A stretch of 64,000 bases of DNA, taken from contig RWJK01000214.1 in NCBI GenBank assembly GCA_004335835.1, forward strand, positions 119,088 to 183,087. The letters run 5' to 3'. Position 1 is the stretch's first letter, and every line of letters starts with the position of its first letter. Positions 48,427 to 59,781 of this stretch are shown here, piece by piece. This DNA is from Scenedesmus sp. ARA3. Its lineage: Eukaryota; Chlorophyta; Chlorophyceae; Sphaeropleales; Scenedesmaceae. Made by a program: the position numbers and the translations under genes. The notes under the pieces are model-generated. The model made no database searches. It was not told where the DNA came from and saw only the letters and a program-made list of their open reading frames with translations.

Positions 48427-49182
48427 TGTGGTCACAGAGAGCTTACTGAGAGAGTGGGCTTGGGTCTACTTCAGATGTTTCGAGTGACAGCAGCAGCAGC
48501 AGCAGCAGCAGAAGCAGCAGCAACACTGTAGCTGACAGCAACTCCAGCAACAGGAACTCATTTACAGCGCAATACAGTTTATTACAGATTTCGTAGCGCT
48601 GAGAATGTTGTGGCCCAACTTAAACAGTGCTAGCAGCCTCTAGCAGCAGCTTTCTTGTTGCTGGCCTTACTCTGTCACCTGACTCGATGACTAACAGCAG
48701 CTTGCCTTGACACGGATACTAGGCACGTCCACACCATTACGCTTAGGACTGTGAATATCAAACTTGCCGCTTAAGGTGATGCTTTCGTCGTGTGCGCTAT
48801 TCACTAGCAGTCCCTGCACGGCCGCATTGTCGGAACGAACATCATCGGCCGTCGTGTAATGCAAACTAACAGCGTACAGTTCAAATAAGGCGAACGATTA
48901 ATGCGGGATTGGGCTGATGTACCTCCACTCCCCACAAACATGTGGTGGTGGGCTGGCACAGGTGGGATGTGGCAGCAGTGCAGGGGGGGCTGTTTGTGCT
49001 GCTGCGTACTTGCAGTTCACACCAGCGTTCCATTTTCTGGTTAAACCATGTTATGGGGGGTTGGACACCGTTCTGGCTTCAGCCTGACCCTTCCTGCTAG
49101 TTGCTGACTGTGTTGCTGCTGCTGCTGCTGCCGCTGCCCCACTGCTTGCGCCCTTACATATGCAAACAAATTACCTCTACAG
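48427..49182. promoter_or_regulatory. Divergent region, WDR55 / OPR-like gene
   Basis: 756 bases that must hold the WDR55 promoter and the 5' exon and promoter of the OPR-like gene. A short (CAG)n run lies at about 48489-48515. An ATG at 49048 opens 19 codons, but no convincing donor links it to the next exon. Confidence 0.35.
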
Positions 49183-49509
49183 GGCTGGCTGAAGCCCAGA
49201 ATCACTCCACGGCAGTGGCTTGACCAGCGCTGGCAGCGCCAAGCAGGCGGCAATGACAGTCGCCATAAGCTTGCAGCGGCTGCCATTGACCCGCCGCTGC
49301 TGCCAACACACAGCTTCCTTGTCACACACAACAGCAGTAGCAGCAACAGCATACTGCCATGGGACAGCCTGCTGGTGTCGACTGATCCGCAGCCACGGCT
49401 GGCGGCCAAGCCAGCTCCTTCAAGCCAGGCGCTGCAGCAGCAGCTGCCAGGGTTGGTCAATGGTCACCGGCCGCACCAGAGCAAGCAGGAGCGGCAGCAC
49501 TACAACAAC

Positions 49510-49540
<31 letters not shown>

Positions 49541-49854
49541 GAGCCCATCATGCGTATGCTGCTACAGCCCAGAGTAGCCAGACCATCGAGTTGCATAGCA
49601 CAGCTTCGATCTCTGACAGCAGCAGCAGCAGCAGCAGGCCGCTGAGCAGCGTTGCAGAGTCCCAGCAGCTCATGAAGGACATCAAAGCAGCACGAGCCAT
49701 CGACGAGCTGCAGCAGCTGTACAGCGGCAGCAGCCGCAGCATGGACCTGCTTCACTGCACGTGCATGCTCAACAGGCTGGCACATGCATGGGAGGGCATG
49801 CAGCGCAAGAGCCGGCGGAGCCAGCTGCAGCATAAACACACAACCCTGCCAGGT

Positions 49855-49894
<40 letters not shown>

Positions 49895-52773
49895 GTTTGA
49901 AGCAGCAGAGGATGCAGCTGCAAGCTGTGTCAGCGCTGCAGCTGCTGGAGGCCTTGCTGGCTGACCTGCAGCAGCAGCACCTGGCAGCCGCCAGCCCGCG
50001 CCAGCTCAGCAGCTGCCTGTGGGTGATTGGCAGGTTCAGCAGAGCAGCAGCCAGCAGCGCAGTGCTGCAGCAGGCAGCAGCGGCGCTGCTGCAGCAGCTG
50101 CTTGCACCAGCACCGCCATCAGCAGCAGCAGCGGTGGGTCTGGGGCGAGTCAGCGTGGGTGCCGGTCAAAACGGGCATGGTGCTGCAGCTGCACCCCAGC
50201 AGGGGCTGCCGCTGAATGGCCACAGCGTACACAGGAGCGTCAGTGACACTGCAGTCCATCTGCAGCACCAGCAGCAGCAGCTGATAGGGCAGCAAGGCCA
50301 CTGGCATGATCAGCTGCAGCAGCAGCAGCAGCAGCAGCTGGTGCTGGATGGTGCCAACATGGCTGACCTCGCCAACACGCTGTGGGCCCTGGGCAGGCTG
50401 GCTCAGGTGGGCTGGCGGCACAAGGGGCACAGCAGCGAGTGGGCAGCGCTGACCTGCAGGGCACAGGGCTGCTGGTGCTGCATGTGTAGACCATGTGCTG
50501 AGGAGCGGAAGTGCCACACGATTGCTAGCTGGCACCATAGACCGGCTTGAGCCGACATTGTCTGTTGATTACTCATTCCAGAAGTGTTGTCACTGCGATT
50601 GCCTCTGTGGTGCCTTGGCAGCCACCCTATGACATGGCTGACTGCTGTGCTGCCACCTGCAGGTGCTACCACTGCGCACGCTCTTCCCACAGCAGCAGCA
50701 GCAGCAGTCGCTGGTGCTGCTGGAGCAGGCGTGCTGCCGGCAGCTGCAGCCCACCTCACCTGGCGACGGCCGCTTTGTCGCCAACTGCCTGTATGGCTTT
50801 GCACACCTGGCGCAGCCGGTACCTGACCTCTTTGCAGCGCTGCAGCGCCGCCTTGGCTTCAACTACTGCCAGCAGCTGCAGTCGCAGCACGTGGTGATCG
50901 CCAGCTGGGCACTTGCAAAGCTGGGGCACTATGATCCAGCGCTGACAGCCAGACTGCTGTGGAGGGCAGTGGTGGTGCGCGGGGCGCTGCAGACGCATGG
51001 TGTGGGGCTGCTGCTGTGGTCAGCCGGCAAGCTGGGCCATGCCGCAGACCCCAGGGCAGTGGCGCAGCTGCTGCAGGCGTTCAAGCAGCATGCGGGCAAG
51101 GCACGGGGCAAGGACGTGTCGCTGCTGCTGTATGGCCTGCATAAGCTGGGGCTGCTGCAGCAGCACAGGAGCTGGCTGCTGGGGGGCCTGCTGCAGCTGG
51201 TGCTGCAGCGGCTGCAGGGCATGCAGCCTGCTGGCATTGCCACGCTGCTGAGTGCACTGCTGGAGCTGTCACGATCAGAGGCAGCTGAGCAGCAGCAAGC
51301 AGCGGCAGCAGCAGGGCCCAGGCAAGGCTCAGCATCAGTGCAGCCACAGCTACAGCAGCCTGCCAGTTTGCTCGCCCGGCGTTTGCAGCAGCCAGCTGCA
51401 GCAGCTGCAGGTGTACTTTCACCGCGTGCTGCGGGCGCACGCGAAGCGAACAGCAGTCGGCTGCTTGACCCACGACACATGGCCCCTCTGTATCGGCAGG
51501 TGGCCAGGCACATCGCTGCACAGCTGCAGCACACCACACCCCAAACCCTAGCGTCCATCAGCCTGAGCTTGGCAGGGCTAGGCTACTATGATGCGAGGCT
51601 GTATACTAGGCTTGCAGCAGCACTGGCAGCAGGAGCATCGCCAGAAGTAGGAGCTGGAGTTGCAAGCAGCAAGGAGGAGTGCTATCAGAGGTCGCAGCAG
51701 CAGCAGCAACAACACCAGCAGCAGCTCGCGCCGGATGGGGCACAGCAGCTGCCATATACCACGCAGCAGTGCGTGCAGCTGCTGTGCATGTTTGCACACT
51801 ACCAGCACCCGGCGCCAGCACTGTGGTATGCATTGCTGCCTGGCCTGGTTCAGCATGCAGGGATTGTTGGCAGCAGCAGCAGCAGCAGCCTGCAGCCGCG
51901 CGCAGCGGTGCAGCTACTGGCTGCCAGCACTAGTGCTGGCTGTGCGGGTGATGGTGTTGTATTGCAGGCGCTGCTGCAGCTGGCAGTAGCAGCTCTGCAG
52001 GAGCATGCAGCCTCTCTACAGGTGACAGACTTAGTGCAGCTTGCAGCAGCAGGCACGTGGCTGCTGAATGCAGTGCAGCAGCAGCAGCAGGGAGCGTCAG
52101 CCGATGTTGCTGCGCTGCAGCCGCTGCTGGGTCAGCTTGACAGGCAGCTGCAGCGGCTGCTGCCTCGGCTGGTGTCTGCTGTGCTGTCGCAGCCCCAGCT
52201 GCTGCCGCCGCAGCACTTACCCAAGCTCCTGGGGGCAGCAGCACAGCTGCAGCGCAGCAGCAGCAACCGCACCTCTTCTGCCGCATATGAAGCCAGCGAT
52301 TGTGACACGCAGCTAGTCAGCAACCAACCAAACCAGCAGCAGCAGCAGCAGCAGCATGGGGTGCAGCATGTCGGCCAGCGCCAGCTGTCGCGCCTGTCAG
52401 AGCTGGCAGTGGAGCAGCTGGGCTGCTGGCAGCCGCCTGCACTAGTAGCATTACTAAGCTGCCACACGCAGCCGCCGCTGTTTGACCCGCTGCTGGCTGA
52501 GGCCTATGCAGAGGAGCTGCTGCCTCGGCTGGGCACGATGCCTGTGGCGCTGCTGCTGCAGCTGCTGGCGGTGCTGGCGGCTGCACGCAATGCAGCTGGC
52601 AGCAGCTACAGCCACAGCCAGCTGCTGGCTGCTGCGCTGCGGCAGCTGCATGGCAGGCTGCTGCTGGCTACAGAGCAGCAGCTGGGGGAGGCTGTGCTGC
52701 TGCTGGAGGCGCTGCAGCAGCAGCAGGGGCCGGTGTATAGGGCTGCGGTGCGGCTGTTGGAAGGGTGGGGGGA

Positions 52774-52806
<33 letters not shown>

Positions 52807-52849
52807 ACAGCAGAGTGAGGCGGCTGGTCACGCAGTGCGGATGCGTTAG
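49183..52849 (+). CDS. OPR-like helical-repeat protein (5' end unresolved)
   Basis: Two long exons, 49183-50406 and 50663-52849 (stop TAG), phase 0 throughout, at least 1137 codons. An acceptor-like CTCTACAG precedes 49183, so a first exon is missing from this model; the first in-frame Met is at 49672. The N-terminal part has poly-Gln runs. AARAIDELQQLY...CMLNRLAHAW resembles the start of algal organelle RNA-binding OPR proteins. Then come repeated helix pairs with the OPR-like core LANxLWALxKLG: LSSCLWVIGRFS, LANTLWALGRLAQ, FVANCLYGFAHLAQ, VVIASWALAKLGHYDPAL, VGLLLWSAGKLGHAADP, VSLLLYGLHKLGLL, IATLLSALLELSR, LASISLSLAGLGYYDARL, CVQLLCMFAHYQHPAPAL. OPR proteins stabilise or activate translation of specific organelle mRNAs in chlorophytes. 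The target is unknown. No C-terminal RAP domain was recognised. Confidence 0.78.
49855..49893 (+). repeat. (CAG)13 coding poly-Gln
   Basis: Thirteen CAG codons in frame in the first long exon of the OPR-like gene, read as glutamine. Confidence 0.9.
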
Positions 52850-53802
52850 CAGTGCGCAGGTTGGCGGTGATGTGTGTGACCTGGCTGGCCTAGCGGGTAT
52901 TGCCTTGGTTTGCTTTGGTTTTTTGTGTACAACAGCAGCGTTGGGTCCTGCGCAGCTGCGGACAGTGCCATGCCCTGGCACGGCACGTATGTGTGTGGTA
53001 GTGTACTACTAGTAGCTGTTGTGGCGGCTGACTCGCCTGCGTTGCGCTCTGCGGCAGTATGCTTTCGCCATCTTCTGTTGTGTATTGCTGAGCAGCTCCT
53101 ATGGATAGGTAGCTTTTCTTGCCTCTCAAGTTCTTTCAAGTTTGCCATGGCTCCAGCTGCAAGGCTGAGTCAGCGCAGGCCCGTTCACGGCCAGTGTGTG
53201 CGCACTTGAATACTGGCTTGCAAAGCTGCACTGGGCCCCAGCCGGGCTTGCAATGTATACGGCACCTCTTCACAGTTCCAAGGTGTTGAACAATGTCCCA
53301 CTTTGTAACCTATCCAGTTCTGCACGTCAGGCTCATGTAAGCTGAAGCGAGGCGTTACATTTCACATGGCAAGGCCGCTGCAGATGGCAAGGGCAGTGCC
53401 TACAGGAACAGCCTGAGACATGCCACACACGGTCTGGCATGCACCTCTGCTGAACATCACGCACCAAATACAACGCTGGATACCAAGCTGTGCGTGCAAT
53501 GTCTCAGGCCGCATGCAGCCGCTGCAGCGGCTGTTGTTTGCAATAGCAACGTGTGCTGGACAATGCTGGCCGTCGCTGCCAGCATTAAAGTAGGATGCAC
53601 TGCACTTAAAAGATCCCAGCACTTGAGTACACGCCAACACAGCCCTCCTACCTAAAAGAACAGCCTGCCTTTGGTGGCTGCAAGAAGGTTCCTGCTGGGC
53701 TAGAACTTGCTGCGCCGCTGCCTGCTGCTGGCCAACTCTGCTCGCCCGGCCACCCTCTCAATTCAAGTCATGCAAACATCCACATGCACTTCCTCGAGGC
53801 GT
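52850..53802. other. Convergent intergenic region, OPR-like / CDK7
   Basis: 953 bases of facing 3' UTRs. No recognisable domain in any frame, no RNA gene seen. Confidence 0.4.
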
Positions 53803-54620
53803 TCACCCTGCCGGACTTGCTGTGCCAGCTGCTCTGAGAGCTGCTGCTGCTGCCGACGCTGCTGCTGGGCTGGCTGCTGCTGCTGCGCCAACTGGCGTGC
53901 CTGCCAGCTTGGCGCGCTTGCTGCTGGGCACCTCCCCGCCAGCTGGCGGCGGCCGTGACACCTTGAGGGCCGGCGCTGCAGGGCCCTGCAGTCAAGAGGG
54001 CAGCACACGGCAGCAGCAGAATATGGCCGGCCAGCAGCCAGACAGGCAGGAAGGCAGGCAGAAACAAACTTCCTGTGAGCCTTGCTGCTTTGGTAGACAG
54101 TCACCGCACGGCAGTTCCTGCAAGCCCCTTGGCCCACTGTCCCAGCCAGTGCGGGGTTCTAGTCCACCCTAATCCCTGCAGCACCCGCGCAAGAGAATGC
54201 TGCGCTTTTCACGACCGTCAGCTGCAGGGCATCACTCACCGCCAGCGGGTTGTCCTCTCGCAGGGGCGGCTTGGGCAGCCGCTCAGGTGGGGTGGGCGGT
54301 GGCGCGCCGCTGAAGTAGGGGTGCCGCAGCGCCTCAGCAGCTGCAGGCGGTAGCACAGCAGGCGGCGCAGCAGCAGCTTCGTGGCGTCAGACCATATGCT
54401 TGCGCCACATCAGGCTGCCTCACTGCCATACACCATCAGCAACGTACAGCCCGCACACACAGCTGCAGTCAGCCGCAGCCACCACAGGCAGCGCCCCTGC
54501 TCTGCTGTGTGCTGAATGCCGCCATACCCGCTGCCGGCTGGGCCGCCGCACGGGGTCCAGTGCCGCCACACACTACTCAGCAGCACATGTGCCGGGCAGG
54601 GACATCGCTCTGCTCACATG

Positions 54621-54651
<31 letters not shown>

Positions 54652-57306
54652 GCCTCACCGCTGGGCCTCCTGCCAGGGTCCAGCACCACCACACACTACT
54701 GGAAACAAGTGCTAACCCACGTACTGCTGCTGCTGCTGCCGCCTCACCGCTGGGCCTTCTGTTTGGGTCCAGCGCCACCATGCGCGCCAGCAGCTCTAGT
54801 GCATCGTCAGCAGCGCCGGGGAACTGCTGCCGCAGCGGCAGCGGCGTGACCGGCTGGAACGGCACGTAGTTGGGCAGCGCCTCCACGCCTGGCGGCAGGA
54901 GAAGGACGGTGGGCAGCACATGCAGCTCCGTTTGTTCCGTCTCAAGCGCAGGTCTTGTTGGGGATGGCAGGACATGCACAAAAACAACGGGTACTCCACT
55001 GGGCAGCGATAATGGCATAAACCTTGACAACACAGCTGGCAAGGGTCGCAGCAATCGATAGTTGCCACTGTAAGTTTGCTGCTGCAGGCCTCACCTGGCC
55101 AGTTGTCTTTGGTGGGTGTGCCCAGTGCCTGGAAGATCTTGCCCAGCTGGTCTATGTCTGTCATTCCCGGCAGCCACGGCTTGCGCAGCAGCAGCTCTGC
55201 ACGCAGCAGCAGCAGCAGCAGTCGCACGTGCAGCTCATTGCATGCTACGTGCTTACGGCAGCACGGACAGCAGCTGTTCTGCATGTGGCGGCTTAAGCAG
55301 CTATTCCCAGCAGCTTGGTTCATGGGGTTTGTCCTGAACAAGCCAGGGTGGCAAAGCAACAAAATGTCAGACACACCTGCAGCACACGGCTGCAAGCCCT
55401 CAGCTGGACAGACATGCTGGCATCAGCTGCATTGTGCAGCAGCAACAGCAGCAGCAGTCCCACCTGCAAAAACGCAGCCTGCAGCCCAGATGTCTATGGA
55501 TGCGCCATATGATTGGCTGCCAAACAGCAGCTCAGGCGCCCGGTACCAGCGCGCAAACACCTGGCAGCAGCAGCCGGCAGCAGCAGCAGCAGCAATGGGT
55601 AAGGCCAGAGGTCTGAATGCAGCTCGCTGATACTGAAGTGGGCCGTACGAGGCATTGCAGCAAGCTTGCAAATGGGTGCAGCCAGTGCAGCGCTGCATGA
55701 CACACACGCGCCAAAAGAGGGACACTGCGCTGCTCGCATGTGCTGTCTCGACATGTGCTGCTGCTGCTGTGGCTGCTGCTGCTGCTGCTGCTGCTGCTGC
55801 CGCCAGAAGTTTCAACTGGCGCTGCTGGCTGCTCCACGGGCTGCGGTCCCCGCACCTGTGGCGTGAGCTGCCTGTCTGGGCTGCCGTAGATGCGCGCCAG
55901 GCCAAAGTCGGCCAGCTTGAAGGAGCCTGCAGGACAGCAGGTGGTAGGTCAGTGGCGGCAGTGGCATTGCAGGCATTGATTACTGGTCGGCTGGTGCTGT
56001 CAGGGCCACTGTAACGTGGAGTGGCACCCTCGCACAGGGAATAGGATGCTTCACAGCCTCCACCTGCAGTGCTGAGGTTTGCAGCAGTCTACTGCCACTG
56101 TGTGCTGCATTGCTGCTGCTGCTGCTGCATGGCGACCACGGCAGATCCACCTTGGCCACACATGAGCAGGGCAGCAGCACGGCATACTTAGCGAGCCACA
56201 CAGTGCCAGCTCAAGGCCGGCTGCCCTGATGCTGGCTGCCCAACATGATGCTGCTGCCGCCTCCCACCACTCACCGTCCCGCGAGATGAGCATGTTGTTT
56301 GGCTTCACGTCCCTGTGCAGCACCCAGTGCGCGTGGCAGTCTGCCAGCGCCTTGAGCAGCATCTGCATGTAGGCCTTGACGTCACTTGGGGACAGCAGCA
56401 CGCCCTTGGCCTTGATCAGCGCCTCCAGGTCACTGTCCAGGAACTCCATCACCTGCAGCAGTGTTAAAAAAACAGAAGATTGGCATCAGCGGAAGGTAGC
56501 AAGCGCAGGCAGAAGATCTAGCGGGATGGGTGCAAGGCTGCTGAGCAGCACACAGACAGCAGTTGTGATTACTTGCTCGTTGCTATCATTGAAGCTGATA
56601 TGCAGCTGATTGAAGCTGTCGTGCAGCTGTTCTTTAGATGGGGGCCTGCTGCCGCCGCTGCTGATTTGCCGCAGGTGCTGCAGCCGCTGCCGTTGCTGCC
56701 GTTGCTGCCGCTGCAGCCGCTGCTGATGCTGCTGCTCCTTGCGCTGCGTGGCGCACCATGTTGACCTTGCGCTTGTGTGGGAACACGTCCAGCAGCTCCA
56801 CCACGTACGGAGATTTGATCTCACGCAGCAGCTTGATCTCACGCAGCGATGTCACGTTGATACCCTGCGCATGGCCAGCAGCAGGCAGCAGCAGGCAGTG
56901 GGGCCAGCTGGCAACTGCAAAGCCTGTAGCAGCTGTTTGCAATCAACCCAAATAGCCTAACCACCTGCTGTTGCATCGGATTCAGCTTACTGATGTCGCA
57001 CTGAGGTTCAGAGTGACTGCAGCTGCTACTGGCATTGCCCCTTGCCACTGCTGCTGGTTCATGCCTTGCGGCATGAGGCAGGCGCTTGCCTCTTTTGAGC
57101 CTCCTACATCAATCTTCTTGATTGCCACAATCTTGCCAGTCTGCAACAGAAGCAGCGGCCAGCTATCGTAAGCGCGCGGCATCCAAGGTGCAGCAAACCA
57201 TGCTGCTGCTGTGCTGCAGCTGCAGCCTGACCTCCTTGTGAGTGGCCTTGAAGACGCTGGCGAAGGTGCCACGACCCAACAAGACTCCCTTATCGTAGTT
57301 ATCCAT
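53803..57306 (-). CDS. CDKD: Cyclin-dependent kinase 7 (CDKD, CDK-activating kinase)
   Basis: Ser/Thr kinase of the CAK/TFIIH module that phosphorylates cell-cycle CDKs and the RNA polymerase II tail. Ten exons on the minus strand: 57306-57232, 57140-57090, 56864-56757, 56452-56275, 55926-55856, 55560-55464, 55196-55095, 54888-54748, 54340-54240, 53985-53803; 368 residues. Motifs: [20 protein letters not shown] (Gly loop), VAIKK (K33), [13 protein letters not shown] (cyclin-binding helix, NRTALREI in human CDK7), [22 protein letters not shown] (D126), [20 protein letters not shown] (DFG D144; activation-loop S153 and T159 align with human S164 and T170), [69 protein letters not shown]. The PTPPxxLPxP motif separates CDK7 from other CDKs. 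The C-terminus is Ala-rich with a KRAK basic patch. The intron 57089-56865 has a GC donor. Confidence 0.94.
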
Positions 57307-58201
57307 TGTAGCCTAATTGCTGCCCCGCCAGGGGTTTCTTGGTGCCAGGAGGCCCCACGCGGGCCTCAAGCAGGCAACCCTGACCCTGTGCCTAGCAAAC
57401 TGATGTGCTGAGGCATGGGCTCGGGAACGTGACAGCGACGTTTAAGTACAAAAACACAGTTGCTAGGTCGTTTCACAAGCAGCACTCTGTTGCCAGGTAC
57501 AGCAGCAGCAGCAACAGCAGCAGCAGCAGTAGTACTTAATTTGTCAAGGCATCTACTGACAAACGTGTATTATTCTCATGTGATATTCACAACTAGCACT
57601 TTTGACATTTTTACTTGCATCAAACGGTAAACATACGGTACAAACCAAAACACCAACCTGGTCTTGCTGAGCCCCAACCTGTTTGAAATGCTGGCGCCCT
57701 ATCCACGCGTGAGAGCGTAGATCTGACACTTCGTTGCTGAAGTTTGCAACAGTTTGATTTGCGTAAAACATCTGCTATACATTTGTGTCGACGTGCATGG
57801 CCCTGCTGGGCCTCGAGTGCAGCGCACTGTGCCTGCATTAACACCAGTGAATCAGCTAATCGTGTGTCAATACACCAAGAAAGTGTGGGATCGACGCACC
57901 CAGGCTCCTCATAGACTTAGCCTGGCTGCTTTGTTGCTGTTCGGACAGCAGGTGGAGCTGTCAATGAGGGAGCAGCAGCATCAAAACGCAAAGTGAGCAT
58001 CATAGCAACATGCAAGTTCTCATTACGCTATATTAGCCCTTTTTCATCACTCCTTAGGCTGTCTGTGGCCGGTGTTAGCAGTTGGTGTACTGCTTCTTCT
58101 TCTCATGCTGAGTTCTCACTGCTGCAGAACTGCTCCTTGCTGAAAGTCAGAGAATGGCTTGCCAGCACAGCAGTTGAGTCGTAGCAGCAGTCAACCGCAC
58201 A
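57307..58201. promoter_or_regulatory. Divergent intergenic region, CDK7 / ATXR3-like
   Basis: 895 bases between opposite starts. It includes a (CAG)n-rich stretch at about 57501-57531 and an A/T-richer block at 57540-57640. No domain found in its ORFs. Confidence 0.4.
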
Positions 58202-59746
58202 ATGAGTGGAGACGCGGGTTCTTGGCAGCATCAGACATTGATGCCTGCTGGGCAAGTGCCAAGCTTCCTGCAGCTGTCATTCGACCCGCAGTTGCTGGCA
58301 CGCCCAGCTGCTGCTCAGCCGCAGCAACAGCAGGTGAAGCAGCGGCAACAACCTCATCATCACCTTCAGCAGCAGCAGCAACAGCAATACATAGGCGGTC
58401 AACTGCCCCCGCTGCCACCTCAGCCCACTAGGACAGCACCCCTCGCTGCTGCAGGCCAGCCACAGCAGCCGATAGGGCAGCAGCCATTAGGCAGCAACCT
58501 CGCCCAGCAGCAGCAGCAACTGGCTGCTGCTGCACTAGCTTATGCAGCAGCTGAGGCTGCTCAGCAGCAGTACAACAGTCAACAGCAGCAGCCATACAAC
58601 GGGTATGATCCCCAGCAGTATGCTGCAGGTTATGGCGGCAGTGAGAACGGCGGCAGCTACGGCTACTATGCTGCAGGCGGCAGCAGAGGCGGCAGAGGTG
58701 GTGGCAGGGGCAGGGGCAGGGGGCGGCGTTCCACTAGCTCAGAGCCAGGCACAGGCTCAGAAGCAGAGGCAGATGACGAGCAGCAGCAGCTGCAGCAAGG
58801 GTGGCCCAAGCGCAGGAGGAAGGATGTGGCCCCGCTGGAGGCAGAGGCACGGCTGCTGCTGCTCGGCTTCCTATCAGCTGCAGTGCAGGATGCTGCCGTG
58901 CTGAACCAGTGCCTGCTGACAGCCATGAACCAAGAGGCACAGCAGCAGCAGCAGCAGCAGCAGGGTGCAGCAGCAGGGGATGATGAGGACGGCGAAGGCA
59001 GCAGCAGGATGAGTGCAGTGATGGCGTATCAGCTGGCGCAGAGCTTGGCGAGCAACCTGAGGGGCCGGCCACGGCTGTCTCTGCTGTGGCAGCTGGGCTT
59101 GGACTTCAGCCAAGCACGCAAGTGAGTGGCGTCACACGCAGCCAGCACGTGCCAGCAGCTTTTGCATGTGTGCTGCTGCAGCCTCACCCACAATGTGCAT
59201 ATGGGTAGCTGCAACACACACAGGCAGATGACCTAGTTGTACACGACTCTGCGACGCAGAGTCTGCGAGTCTGCGCATGCTTTGTGTTCATGCCTACCAA
59301 CTCATAACTCCTGCCTGACTGATTGTTCTGCAGTTTGTTGGCTGCCGGCAGCTTGGTCAGCTTGGAGGATGTGCTGCAGGCCTGCGCAGCGGACGGCAGC
59401 GCTGCGCTGGCTGGCTGTGATGATGCTGCTGCTGCTGGGCAGAGCAGGCAGCAGCTGGAGGCGCAGGTGGGCTGGCGGCTGTCTGTGGCTGCCTGAAGCA
59501 CTCCGGCAGGCTTGCTGGTCACTCTATGTGAAGATGTACTGCTGTTATATATGCTGGTCGGTAATCAGCACAGACACACATGCCGTGCGGAGTTGGTGCC
59601 TGCTTGCTGGTGGCACATGGGCACAACCTGCACCGCCTTGACAGCAGCTGGTTGTGCGGTGCACAGCCACGCCAGCGTGCTGCCTGCTGCTGTGTTTGCT
59701 GCACTTGAAATTATGCCTACCTGTCGCACTCTATCATAATAGCAAG

Positions 59747-59781
<35 letters not shown>

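Noticed and set aside
52850..53802. Small ORFs between the OPR-like gene and CDK7
   Set aside because: Codon composition and lack of splice context fit 3' UTR sequence; no homology recognised.
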